This document shows, one piece after another, positions 5,179 through 5,194 of a stretch of DNA of 5,194 bases. Origin of the DNA: an uncultured Mucispirillum sp. (lineage in GTDB: Bacteria; Chrysiogenota; Deferribacteres; Deferribacterales; Mucispirillaceae); assembly GCA_947177675.1 (NCBI GenBank), contig CAMWVK010000152.1:1-5194 (forward strand), written 5' to 3'. The translations under genes were made by a program, and so were the position numbers. Below the pieces are notes generated by a model that saw nothing but the letters and a program-made list of their open reading frames with translations, ran no database searches and was not told the DNA's origin. Each line of letters opens with the position of its first letter. The first letter of the stretch is position 1.

Positions 5179-5194
5179 ATGGCAGATATAATAT
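5179..5194 (+). CDS. Possible start of the next gene, cut by window edge
   Basis: An ATG is followed by GCA GAT ATA ATA (Met-Ala-Asp-Ile-Ile) before the window ends. GAGAG at 5168-5172, six bases upstream, is a weak ribosome binding site. The preceding 200 bases are non-coding and promoter-like, which fits a new transcription unit. Too little is visible to name a product. Confidence 0.4.

Overview
This window looks like ordinary chromosomal housekeeping DNA from a low-GC bacterium (about one third G+C by eye; Ala mostly GCA/GCT, Leu often TTA). The order rpsF-ssb-rpsR followed by a DUF2232-type membrane protein resembles Deferribacterota and some delta-proteobacterial relatives. A Mucispirillum-like organism is my best guess, but this is inference from gene order and composition, not proof. 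I see no phage, transposon, CRISPR, tRNA or rRNA sequence.

Left part, minus strand (1 to about 1633): a two-gene unit. It reads a RluA/RluD-family 23S rRNA pseudouridine synthase, then, one base after its stop codon, a tetratricopeptide-repeat (TPR) protein that runs out of the window at base 1. The ribosome binding site of the TPR gene lies inside the last codons of the synthase gene, so the two are probably translationally coupled.

Middle (about 1634 to 1804): a divergent intergenic region. It carries a plausible rightward promoter and a short rpsF leader containing an ACCG-AAAGG segment. The leader could fold and act as the S6:S18 autoregulatory site known upstream of rpsF in many bacteria. 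A perfect TATAAT on the opposite strand may serve the synthase gene.

Right part, plus strand (1805 to 4975): a compact five-gene operon. It encodes ribosomal protein S6 with a long charged tail, single-stranded DNA-binding protein, zinc-ligand-containing ribosomal protein S18, a polytopic DUF2232 membrane protein, and a cation diffusion facilitator metal exporter. A GC-rich hairpin between rpsR and the DUF2232 gene may lower read-through from the ribosomal part into the membrane part. The last two genes overlap or nearly touch and are probably coupled. In the related order I know, rplI (L9) and dnaB often follow rpsR/DUF2232; here the exporter takes that place.

Right end (4976 to 5178): about 200 bases of very AT-rich intergenic DNA with an 8-bp inverted repeat around a TATAAA, then an ATG at 5179 that may begin another rightward gene cut by the window edge. 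I found no convincing new biological system; the findings are mainly regulatory candidates and context anomalies.
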